NCBI GenBank assembly: GCA_950295325.1
Contig: OX485803.1
Span: 75,531,554-75,595,553 of the forward strand
DNA length: 64,000 nt
DNA from: Polytrichum commune
Taxonomy: Eukaryota > Streptophyta > Polytrichopsida > Polytrichales > Polytrichaceae
Reading direction: 5' to 3'
The translations under genes were made by a program, and so were the position numbers. This document shows positions 11,481 through 24,177 of this stretch, piece after piece; the first letter of the stretch is position 1; every line of letters begins with the position of its first letter. The notes below the pieces were generated by a model. That model was not told the DNA's origin. It saw nothing but the letters and a program-made list of their open reading frames with translations, and did not search any database.

Positions 11481-11769
11481 TAGTATGGGCATGTGCCATC
11501 CCAATTCATTATACCCATGGATATAACACATCACGTTAATGTGGTCCTCTACCTTTCCAAAATGATGGAGAACGGTGGGACGACAACCACTATCACTACC
11601 ATGTTGCTCATTGTATATAGGTAGATAGGCAAAACTCAGGGAGGGAATTTTCAATTTTGCAATGGTATACGTCAACCATATTAACTACCTATACAACAAC
11701 CATGTATTGAAACTGCCAAGTGATTAAGATATCAAAATCACAAGAAGAAGGTCTCGATTACTAACTTAG

Positions 11770-11816
11770 GGGAGACGTTAAACACCCCCCTACGAAATTG
11801 TAGGGGGCAGCGTCAG
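11770..11816 (+). repeat. left MULE terminal inverted repeat
   Basis: Starts GGGAGACGTTAAAC and contains CCCCCCTACGAA...TAGGGGG, so each terminal repeat can also fold on itself. It pairs with 26072-26118 in inverse orientation. Confidence 0.85.
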
Positions 11817-12399
11817 CAAAAAGATGCCCTGCCCGGGCTGCCGGCAGCGCTGTCAGCGTCGACAGAATCTGTCGTTACTGTTCCGTCCGACATTCATCCA
11901 CCGGATGACGTACGACGCCCCCCTTCACCATACACCCGGCTCCTAACCACAACCAACGTGGTCCTTCACGGCCATGTCCTTCACGTCCGCGTCCACGTCA
12001 TTCCGGGAAATGCGGATCTGAGATCTAAAATTTTAGGGTTCCGGCCGTCGACTGCCGGCTACTTTTTGGAGGATGCCAGCTGTGTTTGTGTAGGGTTGAT
12101 CCACACCCTTGTCAACAGAATGACATCTCATTCAATGTTGCAACATGATCTTATGAAAGCACCATGCACAATGCACATAGATGGGTAGGGTTTACCACAA
12201 CTTCGACAAGTCTGCTCATTTTGAGTTCATGGAGGTATAGGGTTTAGGGTTTAGAGACCAATAGTGTAGGCTTCATGCACATACTCTTCTCAACCAAAGG
12301 ACATGGCATTGAATGTTGAAACATGATCTTATCCGCACACCATACACAATAGACATAGCTGATCACAACTTCCACAAGGCTGTTGTTTTAGGAACTCAC

Positions 12400-12840
12400 T
12401 GATTCCACAAGTATGCTGATCCAGCAGTATGCTGTTTTAGAGTCACACTGATTCCACAAGTATGCTGATTCACAAGTCTGCTCTTTCAAAGTCACATAAT
12501 TTCACCAAGTATGCTGATTCACAAGTCTGCTCTTTCAAAGTCATAGAATTTAACCAAGTAGTGTGATGCACAAGTCTGCTCTTTCAGAGTCACACTGATT
12601 CCAAGAGTATGCTGGTTCACATGCCTGTTGTTTCAGAGTGACATTGATTCCACAATCCTGCAGATTCACGTGTTTGTTGTTTCAGAGTCACAGAATATCA
12701 ATAAGTCTGTTGATTCACAAGTCTGTTGTTTCAGAGTCACAGAATATCAACAAGTCTGTTGTTTCAGGGTCAAATAACTTCAACAAGTCTGTTGTTTCAG
12801 AGTCAGGTAACTTCAACAAATCTGCTGTCTTAGGGTATAT
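12400..12840 (+). repeat. ~49-bp tandem repeat array in the MULE 5' region
   Basis: About eight diverged copies of a ~49-bp unit containing CACAAGTCTGCTCTTTCA and AGTCACA lie just upstream of the transposase start. The 72-residue frame at 12638-12856 is produced by the repeat. Subterminal repeats of this kind often serve as transposase-binding sites; that role is inference. Confidence 0.8.
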
Positions 12841-12863
12841 AGAGCTTATAGTTTAGGGTCCCC

Positions 12864-15800
12864 ATGGGTTCAACATCACAACCTGATGTGGTTGGAGGAT
12901 TATCTTTACCACAAGGGTCCTTGGAGCAAACTGATCCATCAGCATTTCGAGCACAACAGGTTGATATCCTTATGACTTTGCGAGAGACAATTCAAAGTCC
13001 TCCTCCTGGTGATTTTAGAATGGAGGACTTACTTTGGACAGATCATGTCACCCACGGAAAGGGTAGGCATAAACCTTCGAGAATGGCACTGATTCCATGG
13101 GATAGATTGGGGGATTTCATCTCAGGCGAGGAACACCACCCACTCTACCCATGCAAATTCAACCATGATGTCATTAGGCGAAACTTACCAAACTCACTGA
13201 GATCACCCCGGGCGCACAGTCCCGCGATTGTAATAAGGTTCTATTTATTCCTCGTCCACCATATCTGATTTATCTGCAACTATGCTTTGTCTACAATCAA
13301 TCTCATCATCCTAGTAGTTGACATTAATCTTTAATCTTTGTTCAGTGTCCTTCAATCTCTGAAATATGTCCTTCAATATCTGATGAATGTCCTTCAATCT
13401 CTGAACTATGTCCTTCATCATGAATGCATATATGTCGACCTTATTTCATTCTGGGCTTCTGTGGAAGGCATATATCGATGCCATTTCGGACCAGAGGACA
13501 AGTCTGAAGTTGTCCCAGTGGACATGCAAGCACTGCTTAAATCCACCCAGCAGAAAAGGGTGAAAAATAATGAAGCGCCAAAAAAGAAAGGGAAGAAAGT
13601 CGTACCTGAGTATGATGCGTTCCCTGTAACCAGGTCAACTGCTGCAAAGGTAAAGCGCGTGGGACGGACTGTCAGTGGTTTTTCCATAAAGAGAGGTTGT
13701 TTGCGTTCTTTTGTGGCCAAACAATCGTATCTTGATCCGGAGTTGTGCATATTGGTTTACGAGAACACCATGCACTTCAATGCCCGCGGTGAACATTGCC
13801 ATGGATCAATGGTAACTGGATTCCGGTACGCGTTGGGTGCTGGTATTTCTGAAGACATGAAATACAAAATAACCAAAATGCACGCTCTTGGGCTATCTCC
13901 TGCACAAATTATGCAACAGCACACGAAGGAGGTTAGAGAATTGGCTTTGGCTAATGGCCCTGTTACTCGTGATACATTCCTTTTGCCAACTGATGTTAGG
14001 AATATTTGTCGCAAGCGTGCGGAAGAGCTATGGATGAAGCACCCGTCTGATCCTATCAGCGTACGTATGTGGTCGCTGGAAAATCTTGACAGTGTCTTCT
14101 ACTATCAGGAACACTCACTCATGGATTTGAATTCTTCTACTCAGAATGACGCACCCTTTACAATTGGCATTCAAACTGAATGGCAGCTGGAAATGATGGA
14201 CAAATTTGGTCACAACAGCGCACTCTCCATTGACGCCACATTTGGGACCACCCAAACACGGGTTTGACATTAACCTCCTCTTCATAGGTCGATTTTATGC
14301 ATGTCCTTCATCATATAGAACGTCATTCAATATATAGATGTCTAGATGTTCTAGGGGTGTCATTCACGTTGTGTATAGGTCTATGAATGTAACTCACTGT
14401 TTTATGAATATCTAATAACGTCCTTCGCTTACTATGAAGGTCTATGGCTATGCTTCACTGTTGTATGAATATCTAATAAGTCCCTTCACTATATAAGCAA
14501 GTCCTTTTACCATCCACTACTCTCCATATTGAATTGAGGATGCCCTTCACTTGGTTGTCTTAGTATCCTCTATACACGGTTATGGTTTTTGACGACTGGA
14601 GGAATGGCATACCTGTGGCTTTCTTCGCCATATCACGAAGTCGTGAGCAGGACCTCACACCTGTCCTTCAAGCCCTTCACAACAGAGTATCCACACATAA
14701 CCCAAATTGGTCTCCTTCATCAATCATAGTTGACAACGCCCAAGCAGAACTCAATGTATTGAGGTATAACTACCCTAACCATCGTGTCCTTCATTTTGAT
14801 ATTTGGGATATAGTTAAATATAAATCATACTGACCTTAACTTCCATATGCAGGATTGTTTGGCCTGCTGCCAAGATCTTTCTGTGCCTGTGGCACGTTCG
14901 GAAGGCCTGGGTAGAAAATGTTGTCAAGAAAATTTCCACTGTGGGGGAGCGTACCGAAGTACTTCAGATGCTTGGTGATATTATGTATGGCAAAGGGTAT
15001 GTTGTTGACGACGATCCCATTGACTGGGCTCTGAAAAACCTCGACATGATTTGTAACACAAGACCCCGATCAGCTGCATTCATGAGGTACATTGACAAGG
15101 AATGGAGACCAAAAGTAGCGATGTGGTGTAAGGGGGCAAGGAGGATACCTCATGCAGGCCAAAATACCAATTCCGCCATTGAGTCCTACCATTCGCTCTT
15201 GAAGAGCATATTGTCTTCCAGCAAGGAACGTTTTGTTGGAAGACGCATGGATTGGCTCATTTTTCATCTCACGGGAGACGTAATTACACATTACTGGTAT
15301 GGAGTACAGTGCAAGGCTTTTGGGTTTGTCAGAAACAAACATCACGAGGGTCTGGTGTGCTCTGCGATCATACGCGCATCGGCAATACCGGACACACATG
15401 TCTTCATCTCCATGGCCGAAAACATAGCATACGTTAAGTCAGTGAACAACAGCCCAAAAACCTGGAAAATCTATTCGCCGGACTCCGAGTGGGCGCAGTG
15501 TGACTGTCCCGTCGCGCAGGAGGGCATGATATGCAAGCACACTGTCAAAGTATTCAAGATGCTCCACCCGGACATAATGGATGGTGTCATCGTGAGAGAA
15601 GCTGGTACAAGGCACGGAGTTGATCGCAACACTCCAATGTCGCTGTGTTATTCGAAGATTCACCACACCCTGCCCGATGAAGGACAGTCTCAGGCGAATT
15701 CAAACATTTTGAAGGACACTGACAACAATCAATGCGTGGATCTAGAGGCTGAAACCATAGGTGGCCATCTCGATGGCAATGTTGGTGGCTCTGAGGACCC

Positions 15801-16146
15801 CTTCGATGGGAGCTCGCAGATTTCACATGCCAATGTGTCCAATCCTATAGACTGCTCAGGATCTGACCAGGGAAACTCCCAAACTGTGTCTCGGACAACA
15901 GTCACTACCCTATACACTTCCTTGACAAAGAATGCAGATACATACCCCATTCTTCAAGGATATTTGCTTGCGGACTTGAAGCACATCCATGGTAAGCAAA
16001 CTGAGCTCATTGCTCGTGGTCACGCAACGTTGCCCCCAAGAGCCAGCCCTTCTTCCTTCCCAGCGCGCGACGGTGATAACTCCCTTAAGCGCCATCGGAG
16101 CTTCCTGGAAAACCTATCATCCAGGAAAAAATCATCACAACCGTAA
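12864..16146 (+). CDS. MULE (mudrA-like) transposase with SWIM zinc finger, four exons
   Basis: The protein should bind the element ends and catalyse its excision and insertion. Proposed exons are 12864-13237, 13346-14261, 14564-14763 and 14853-16146. Introns 2 and 3 have clean GT/AG borders that join conserved blocks: QTR to YPLYTVMVFDDWRNG, and ELNVLR to IVWPAAKIFLCLWHV. Intron 1 keeps the frame but is less certain. Domains in order: an N-terminal region with Lys-rich segments, the catalytic LSIDATFGT (Asp at 14232), IIVDNAQAE (Asp at 14732), CLWHVRKAW, NSAIESYHSLLK (Glu at 15181), and a SWIM finger CDCPVAQEGMICKH (15499-15540). The C-terminal ~170 residues are Ser/Thr-rich and unconserved. 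No premature stop appears in this model, so the gene could be functional. It converges on the Ulp1-like gene. Confidence 0.88.
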
Positions 16147-17516
16147 AAAACCACATGTAGTACATGCAGTACATTTATATCCTATTTTACGTTCAAGTTC
16201 TTCAAAATAAATAAAACATGCCACCTTCTTACCTCCCCCTTTTACTTGTTGTGCGAGTCAGGTCTTTAGCTCATGCAGGTTTCATAGACCACAAAACGTC
16301 CAGTGGAACTTCTCTCGGGTACTGTAAGTGGCACGGTCTGTCCCACAGGGTAATGGCAACTACGCGACAATCATTGTAGACCAACATTCAACTCTAGTTT
16401 ATAGAAATCCAGTACTGAATGATTGAATGACAGGGTGAAGACTGTCTGAAGCACCAATGACTGTCTGCATGACTCAACCTTTAATAAACGATTGATTGAC
16501 TCAAACGACACAGTCTCAATGAGGATTTGATTGTCACACACGTCTTCACAGATACACTGCCTGACTTGTGTATGACTGAAGTACTGACTTAAGTATGACT
16601 GAAGTACTCAGTGAATTACTAAATAAGTACTGACCTGACTTGTGTATGACTAAATTACTAACTAACGTACTTATTGAATTACTCACAAATGATTTCATGC
16701 AGGGTTACATTGCCGAGTTGAAGGCCATTACAGAAAGCATTACCTAGGTCGTCCCAATATGACCGATAAAAGTTACATCAAACAATATCATCTTCACCAG
16801 CCAGTCTCTACATAGAGAAGGAACAATATTTCTTGTCAAAATTTCATGACGTGACTGTTTGGAATGCCACAGCATTGGATAAGAATACCGAATCTTTCTT
16901 GACATGAGGTCTGCATCATGAATGTTTACGTTTGCCTCTTCGTCCCTCTCTGCATCCCATAACAGACTAGCTAAGCAATCACGAGAAGTTGAAAATATTC
17001 AAGTTTCAATGAACCTGCTCTATGACTTACGTATGACTGAAGTACTGACTTAAGTATGACTGAAGTACTGGGTGAATTCCATACTAAGTATTGACCTGAC
17101 TTGTGTATGACTAAATTACTGACTTAAGTATCAGTTAATTACAACCTAAGTACTGACCTGACTAGTGTAGGACTGAATTGCTGACTTAAGTACTAACTGA
17201 AATACAACCTAAGTACTGACCTGACTAGTGTAGGACTGAATTACTGACTTAAGTACTAAGTGAAATACAACGTAAGTACTAACATGACTGAAGTAAGGAC
17301 AACAATTGTAGGAGCGTTAGCTCATCAATATTAGGACAACAACTGAATGGTGTGTCATATCAGATTCAAAAATGAAATCTGCTTTGTATTAAGTAGATGA
17401 GTACAAGTCAGCAGTCATTCAACTGTAGTCATATATCCTAAAGCCTAATGTACAATGGGTAGTATGCCATGTATAATTATATAATACTACAACACACCTA
17501 CCCAAAAACGCTAGCG
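16147..17516. repeat. spacer between convergent MULE genes, with 62-73-bp tandem repeats
   Basis: There is no gene here. From ~16560 to 16690 and ~17020 to 17300 the sequence is an array of diverged units with GACTTAAGTA, TGACTGAAGTAC and CTGACCTGACT motifs. The last three units are ~62 bp long. The array separates the 3' ends of the transposase and protease genes. Confidence 0.8.
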
Positions 17517-20500
17517 TCATCTGTGCCTATGTCTTCTGACTGCACGAGATCGTTTTCTTGTGTATTTTCTTTGTGGTGTTTCCTTCTTATTGATCACTTT
17601 GACTGTCCACTCTGATCCCTTATGCTTCCCAGTTGTGAGGACTTCGAACAATGCCTCACATACGTACTGACGTTGTTTGATCGCATCCACCCTCTTATAA
17701 TCAAACACACAGCCCTGCACATTGAATTACACTCTGTACAAGTCAGCTGTGGGACATAAGCATGCTAGGAACCAATAAAATTCTATGATACCTGCATTAC
17801 TTGGTATTTGGACGGGGTTTTTCGATGCGCGGTGTCGCAACTGACCTCGCGCAGGGTATGGGGTTTAGTTCTCAAGGCCTGAGTGTACTCCATTATGTTC
17901 TTCAGAACATAAAAGCCACATGCCCAACCAGAATTTTGTTGTGGCACGGGCGGTTGAATCCAAACATTCGGTGATTGAGCATTTCGCCACATGACCGATT
18001 GTTCTTGGTAGCCACTCCGCGCTGCCCACATCTTTGCTAAACGCGTGCGATTGGTTGAACCAGAATGTAGCCCACATTCTTTCAAGGAATCGAAGTGCCA
18101 AAACCCTTGATCCCCTAGAACGTACAAGGACCAGTGTTTTCCGCAAGTGAAGGGCACTAGTAGAGTAGTTATGTCCAACTGGGGCAAAGTTAGATACTTA
18201 TCATGAAGGAAATCTATAAACACTTGAACATTTTCACTCGGGTGTAATCGAAGAAACCCAGTTAGGATAGGTATGAGGTAAGGGCTACAGACATGACACT
18301 TTACGTCTTCTAGTGTAGGATTCAACCATGTCCGAACCCACTCCATCATGTGGTTGGACAACTGACCATACCTAAAAGTTAGCGGTTCTATGTCGTACTT
18401 CCAGTCTAATGTTAGGAAATCACCCTTAAATGTGAACTCAAACAAAGGATTTGCTGCCCCACCTGCATTAGCCACAATCGTGTTCACTAGCTCTTCCAAC
18501 CTGTATAACACACAAGTACAACGATCAATTGTATTACATCAAACAGATGTACTACGCGAATCAGGTGTAGTACACTAGACGTTTGAAGTACAACTATTAA
18601 CTGTATGACATTATGATAACTCCATATAAATAACATAAACCAATAAATTTGAATGTAATTCAACGTCGTTCTTACCTTCCATCAGACTTGAGCGTTGTCT
18701 GGGATATGACATCGTCTTGATCTAAGTCCACGGGTGTCGAAGACACCTTGCTCTTGGCACGCTGTTCGAGGACCTCCGAAACACAACTGGCGTCCTTTGA
18801 CACTGCCCTGTGAGTTGAAGAGATAGAATTGGCGCCAACATCAGTGGGTGGTTGAGGTAAATCCAACTTTCGTGTGACTGAAACCCCCATAGTGTCGGTT
18901 GTCGTGATCAGAGCGGGTGACCTGTGAAACCAAGGTCCTTTTGTTGATCCCCTCTTCAGGTCAGTCGGTGTACACGGAGATTGAGAGTGCATCGTACACA
19001 GAAATGCATCGGGGGAGAGAGGCTGCGGGGATGACATTGTTTTGACTGGCGTATCATGTGTTTCCTTCTCCGATTCGCCCAGTTCTTGCGGGGCAGTATT
19101 ATCAGGCCTCTCCAAACAGTCAGTCCCTTCGGTTCGCAATGCATCTTGTACTTCTGCGACGAACCCCCCTGGTAACTGCACTTCCTGGGCTTGGACAGGT
19201 GTAGTGAACTCACCCACCAAAGTACGAACGAGCGCGACATCTTCTGCAATGTCGTCCGTGGGATCCTCCAGACCTAACCCACTATATAACAAACTCAGCT
19301 GTAACCTCCGCAATGATTTCAGTTGTTCAATGGCATCAAGAACCCGGAGCTGCACGCACCTACTCTTATTGTGAACATCGCCAATTACAAGTGACCCAAT
19401 GTCCGCATCCTCGCGAACGACCATTGCCGATGACAAAACCTGCAGTTTGAAGGACATAGAGCAACTTGTCATAAACAAACCAGAATATAATAATCTTTTT
19501 CAACTTACAATATAAGACGGTCAGTGTCATACCTCGTTGCACTTCGTCCTTCGCTGCTCTGAGACATCGTCCGAAAACCACATATCTTGCAGTTCAGCAT
19601 ATCGCTGCATCCTCACCATGTCAGAGATGGCCCTGTGTGCTACTCTTCCAACAAAGGACCTGATTTTTTCCACAACTGCAACCTGTTTATCCGGGTCGTA
19701 ACCTAGCAATGCAACTGTGTCCGAATGCAGATTGCTGTAGCTATCAACTACTGAATTAATGACTGGAAATGTAGCCCAACCTGATAGCTCTAAATTATGG
19801 ACTACATTAGTCAATGCAACAGACTTCTCCCTATCCACTGCAAAGTCTAGGATGCGCTGCAAAGTAAGACCTGTATCTGGATGAGAAAGAGGGCATTTGT
19901 GACCATGTACTGTTCTGAAGAGCACCAAAAAAGCTCGCACTATATGGGGACACTCTAGCTCAAGGGATAGAGGCTGGGTGCTGACAGTTTCTAACAACGT
20001 TTTCTCTATTTCTACCCACTCCTCGTGCGAGTGTGCCCAAGGAGAGGAAGGGATACCAGGCAGGGGCCATTCCTTGAGAATACGGTAAATAGGAGACCAC
20101 CCCCACTTCTCCTGCTCGACGCGGCTTTTTTTCTGCGTTGTCATACTCCTCGAGCTTACCCTTGACGTAATTTGAGCGCAACTCGGCAATGTTTCCATGT
20201 GCAGCAGCCAGATTTGACTCATACACCCGGATGCGCATCAAGTAAAAGAGGTACTCCTTAAGGCGCATGAGTTCTTCGTACCTTTGCACGTCGGAATTGC
20301 TATTGAAACAAGATATTTGCGATTTGATTTTCTGGAGAAGCGCAATGTGCTCATCTGGTTTGCGAGTATTCTGAAGCAAAAGAAATAAAACATGTCATTC
20401 AGTGTATTACATCTGAAGCACACAGGGTTTATGAATTACACATGCTGTAATTTAAACTGAATAAACGTCACATGCATTGAATGACATCTGAACCTAATGA

Positions 20501-21053
20501 AGGACGTCACAATCATTGAATGACAACTGAAACAGTCTGAAGGATGTGCCCTGAAGTAGATTTACACACTCACCGAATTGCCGTATAGATACCAATGCCC
20601 AAATGCGCTCCCAAGCTTCACTCCAAGGGTGCCCTCCTCCACCATCTTATGAAGAAACTCCATGCAACCCTGAGGGTCATTGAGGAGGTCTTTGGGCATC
20701 CAGTCGATGTCAACCTCGGTGATGAGGATGTACAGTCCACTGACCTCCACGGGTGTAGGCGGAGGAGGGATGCACTTGAAGATTTCTTCAGGGAATTTCA
20801 GCTTCGCTCGAGCCCACGCACGTTCTTCAACTTCCTTCCGGGTCAGAGAGTCATCTGGTGGCCTGTGGCTAACAATGCGGAAGTCACGACTGTCCTCAGG
20901 TTCACTAATCTCATGCGAAGGTTGGGTTGCGGCAGGCAGTGTGTCGCACTCGCTGTCATTCTTCGATGAATGACCTTGAGAGTGTCCTTCATCTGCATCG
21001 TCCATTGTGGCGTCGCTGTCATGGGAACTGTGAGCCCAAAAGGGTGCCCACAT
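17517..21053 (-). CDS. Ulp1-like (C48) cysteine protease gene of the MULE, five exons, one frameshift
   Basis: Ulp1-family proteases cleave SUMO-type ubiquitin-like modifiers or their precursors. Exons on the minus strand: 21053-20574, 20370-19533, 19439-18676, 18500-17792 and 17714-17517, each with GT/AG borders that preserve the frame. The protease domain is in exon 4. GKHWSLYVL supplies the His (18136), FWHFDSL the Asp (18091) and PQQNSGWACGFYVL the Gln and the nucleophilic Cys (17920), in the order and spacing of the family. Exons 1-3 encode an acidic, Ser-rich and partly helical region I cannot assign. The last exon is strongly basic (TRKRSRAVRRHRHR), possibly a nuclear signal. In exon 2 a run of seven A/T at 20126-20132 puts the two halves out of frame. 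One base fewer would restore it, so this is a real mutation or a sequencing error. The first exon may begin at a splice acceptor (CTCACAG) rather than at the Met at 21053. Confidence 0.82.
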
Positions 21054-21055
21054 TT

Positions 21056-23135
21056 AGTCTTAGACCCTTGAAACGTTAGTTGATGCACTTTGAAGTAGCA
21101 TGTTACTTCACAAAAATATAAAAAGAGTGAAATGTTAGTCTTAGAAGTACCATGTTGTAAGAGGCTAGGATGTGAGTTGTTATTGTGTTTTTACCTTCGG
21201 AAGGATTTGAGTGAATGAGGATAGGTAAGGAGAACTTGGATTGAGTAGTTAGTGAGTAGGCTAGTACAAATGGATGGAGACAACCAAAGTGACTCAAGAG
21301 GCAAGTGCATTCGAATTGGGATGAATGGAGGATCACATGGAGCGCACAAGTGGACCACCTCATCATGGCCACTTAATGGGGAAGGCCCAAGGAAGAATGC
21401 AAGGTGGAGGATAAGCAAATTCTCAAAGCACCAATCAAATCACGAGTTAAGCATCGTGGTTTGAATTAAGTGGTGAGCGACGATTTGGGAAAGTAAGGGG
21501 AGAAAGTTATGGCGGCGGAAAGCGAAGGAGGCTAAGTTTGGGTTGAAGCATCCCAAGTTTGGTAAAGTGTGGTAGGTAGAAAGCCAAGGCTAGTTAAATG
21601 TTCGAATTAGGATCCTTGTTGATCATTTGAGGGAGGAAGGCTTAGAAGATAGGATTGGCGCCTACTAAGTAGGAGGAAATCTCAAGGGCTTATCGTGAGC
21701 CTTGAGGGTGTTCACCCCCTCAAGCTTACTATATAATCCCTCATTCTTCCCTCACTCATCCTCTCTTTCCTTTGTGCTCCAAGGCACCCCACGAGTTATA
21801 AGTGTGGGTGTGGGAAGCCATATTGGAGCACATGTGTGTGCTTAGTTTTTAGTTTGAGAGCCAAGGCTTGTTAGCCTTGAAGAGGGCTTGACCTCTTGGT
21901 AGAATTAGTGTTGACGTGAAGGATTTTAAAGTTAATTCATGATTCCAATTTGTGGTACTTAAAGTTCATGTTTTGAATACACGTGGTTGCAAGTTCCATG
22001 TTTAAGAGTTGAGCACTTGATGTTGTGATGAGTGCAAAAATATACTTGTGTGGATTAGTTAGTCTTAGTGAAATTAGGAAATTCTCTCTCCCCCTCTCCT
22101 CTCTAGGATTTTAGGATTTTAGGATTAGAGAAGAATTGTGTGATTAGAAAGGGGTTGTTAGTAGAATTAGGGAAATTAGGTAGGAAGATTAGTTAAGGGC
22201 TTGAATAATTAGTGAGGTAGTTGGGGATTACAACTACAAAGTTGTGGGTTCATGAAGGAGCTGGGTTTATGAAGGAGCTGGGTTTGTTTAGTTAGAAAGT
22301 AAAGAGCTGGGTTTATGAAGGAGCTGGGTTTGTTTAGTTAGAAAGTAAAGAGCTGGGTTTATGAAGGAGCTGGGTTTGTTTAGTTAGAAGCTAAGGAGCT
22401 GGGTTTATGAAGGAGCTGGGTTTATGAAGGAGCTAGGTTTATGTAATTAGAAAGTAAAGAGATGGGTTCATGAAGGAGCTTAGTAGATAGCCTACCTAAT
22501 TAGCTCATAGACAAGTAGTTAGTTACATTATGCTAGTTAGTATTATGTGTGGCTTTCACAAGTAAATGTATTTGAGATTGACTATAGAGAATAGTGTTTT
22601 TTTAACACTTGCATCCTCTCTTTAAAAATAAACCACGTGCACAAATTAATGGAGAATGTGGAGCACTCTCGCGATGGCAAGACAAAGGAAGCAAAGACCA
22701 AAGGTGCGAGGGAGAGATTGACATAAGTCACATAAGTATTTCTTAATACTTAAAGGCTTATGTACGGTATGGAGACACCAAGTGAGACCTCTTATAGTAG
22801 CGATACGGAATACACAAGTGATAGTTCAAGTGGTAGTATAGAGTCAACGGCACGGACTCCATTTAGGAGAGGGATATCCTTAAGGGCTTGTGTAGCTAAA
22901 GCGGCCGGATGGACGTTAGAAGCAAACAAAGACAAAATAGCACCCGAGCATAAGGAGGTTAAAATAACATAGTTAACTTGTGTATTCTCCACATACGTAT
23001 TGAAATCGTACATTGAGTTGTTAAAAGTGAAATTCCAGTTAAATCCAAGACCACTTGAAGGGTGAACCTTGCACTATGGACTCATCCAAGTCCAAATCCA
23101 ATACCGCGGAGGAATGTGAGCCCAAACCCACTACT
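21056..23135. other. probable secondary insertion in the MULE, LTR-like features
   Basis: This stretch separates the Ulp1 gene from the upstream minus-strand gene. Its composition differs from both: it is AG-rich with no MULE-like repeats. It holds a TATATAA box (21730) and a CT-rich leader, as in an LTR promoter. It also has a tandem array at 22250-22480 and a 70-codon frame rich in Ser/Thr (22760-22972) that could be a gag-like start. I find no paired LTRs, primer-binding site or clear 5-bp duplication, so borders and type are uncertain. Confidence 0.4.
22250..22480 (+). repeat. 46-bp tandem repeat array
   Basis: Three nearly identical 46-bp units containing ATGAAGGAGCTGGGTTTG and TTAGTTAGAAAGTAAAG, followed by diverged partial copies. 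Confidence 0.85.
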
Positions 23136-23139
23136 CGGA

Positions 23140-24177
23140 CTACGGACGCTTAAGGGTGGGGGGTTTGGCCTCACAGGAACCATCGCCCTCGGGACTATCC
23201 AGGATTTCGACAACCGAGTCCCCTTGACTCACTGTAGACCGTGATACCTTGCACGGAACCTCTTGTCGTGCTGTGGGGGCAGCAATGGCGGCAAATTTGC
23301 GTCGCTTCGAAGTGGATAGGTGAGCGACATCGTCGAAGTCACGTTTCGGGTTGGCAGACGGCTTAGAAATCGTAGTACACGCCCAAACTTTACCGTACTT
23401 CCTTGCAATCCTGTTAAGTTCGCCGTGATCACTCTTCTCCCACGTAGGGTACATCTTCAATGCAGCAGGTTCTTTGTACACCTTACATAGGTTAAACATC
23501 CTATGGTAAGAGGTCATGTTTTTATCCTTATGTAGTTCCTTGCAAAAAGTACAGGAAAAAGGATACCTACCATTCTTCAACCTCTCTGTAGTAACTCTAG
23601 AATCGGAATAAGCCTCAAGGATCAAAGCTTCGTACTCAGATTCCAGAAACAGAGCTGCACAGGGCTTTCGATTGTATGTCATAGTGCTCCTGTACAAACG
23701 TTGTCCACCAAACAACTGCGAGCCACACAAATGTGTATTGTTCAATGTTTTGTTGAATTACTAAATGACATAGCTCACGCCTCGAAACACTGTGAACAGA
23801 AGTCATCAGTGGTTGAGGCAGGGGCAGAATTCAAATTCACACCAAATAAAATGAAGCAATAGGTATGAGCAACAAAAACATACACCTAAACTAATTAGAT
23901 TGAAGACAGTAGACAACAGAGAATCAGCCTGTACCTAAAAAATGCAGGAAATGAAATGTCTTACCCCCGGTTGCCAACCAACGGCGCCGAACACCACCAT
24001 GTCAACAAATTTCTTCCGTCCCAGGAGAGAAATCAAGGCTGGGTCTTCAACGACGTGCAAGCGGTGCTTTAGGGCCTCTGGAACCAACTTTGCGGTTGTC
24101 CAGGGCACCTGCTTCTTCACTCCAGAGGTCTCCATACCTATGGTGATAATTGGAGTATAGCCAGAGTGAGGGTGCAT
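23140..24177 (-). CDS. uncharacterised MULE-borne gene, two exons
   Basis: Exon 1 runs 24177-23965 and ends at GTAAGA; exon 2 runs 23715-23140 and starts after GCAG. The junction is in phase, giving a ~263-residue protein. I do not recognise it. Exon 1 encodes a compact segment (VPEALKHRLHVVEDPALISL, then GRKKFVDMVVFG). Exon 2 holds FSCTFC, then HKDKNMTSYHRMFNLC, a CxxC plus His/Cys spacing that could bind zinc (BED-like or other). It ends in a Lys/Arg patch and an acidic Ser-rich tail. It is on the same strand as and upstream of the Ulp1 gene, so the two may once have been one gene, now parted by the 21056-23135 insertion. I could not find phase-matched junctions to prove it. Confidence 0.5.

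Noticed and set aside
12230..12256. TTTAGGG-like repeats, possible telomeric sequence
   Set aside because: Only two to three units (GGTTTAGGGTTTAGAG); far too short for a telomere or interstitial array.
12400..12840. Possible CRISPR-like array
   Set aside because: Units are contiguous and diverged with no unique spacers, in a plant-type sequence.
12638..12856. 72-residue open frame with repeating NKSVVSES-like units
   Set aside because: It is the translation of the 49-bp DNA repeat array upstream of the transposase; no initiation context or homology.
17865..19249. Second-frame minus-strand ORFs (93 and 97 residues)
   Set aside because: Out-of-frame shadows of the Ulp1-like gene exons.
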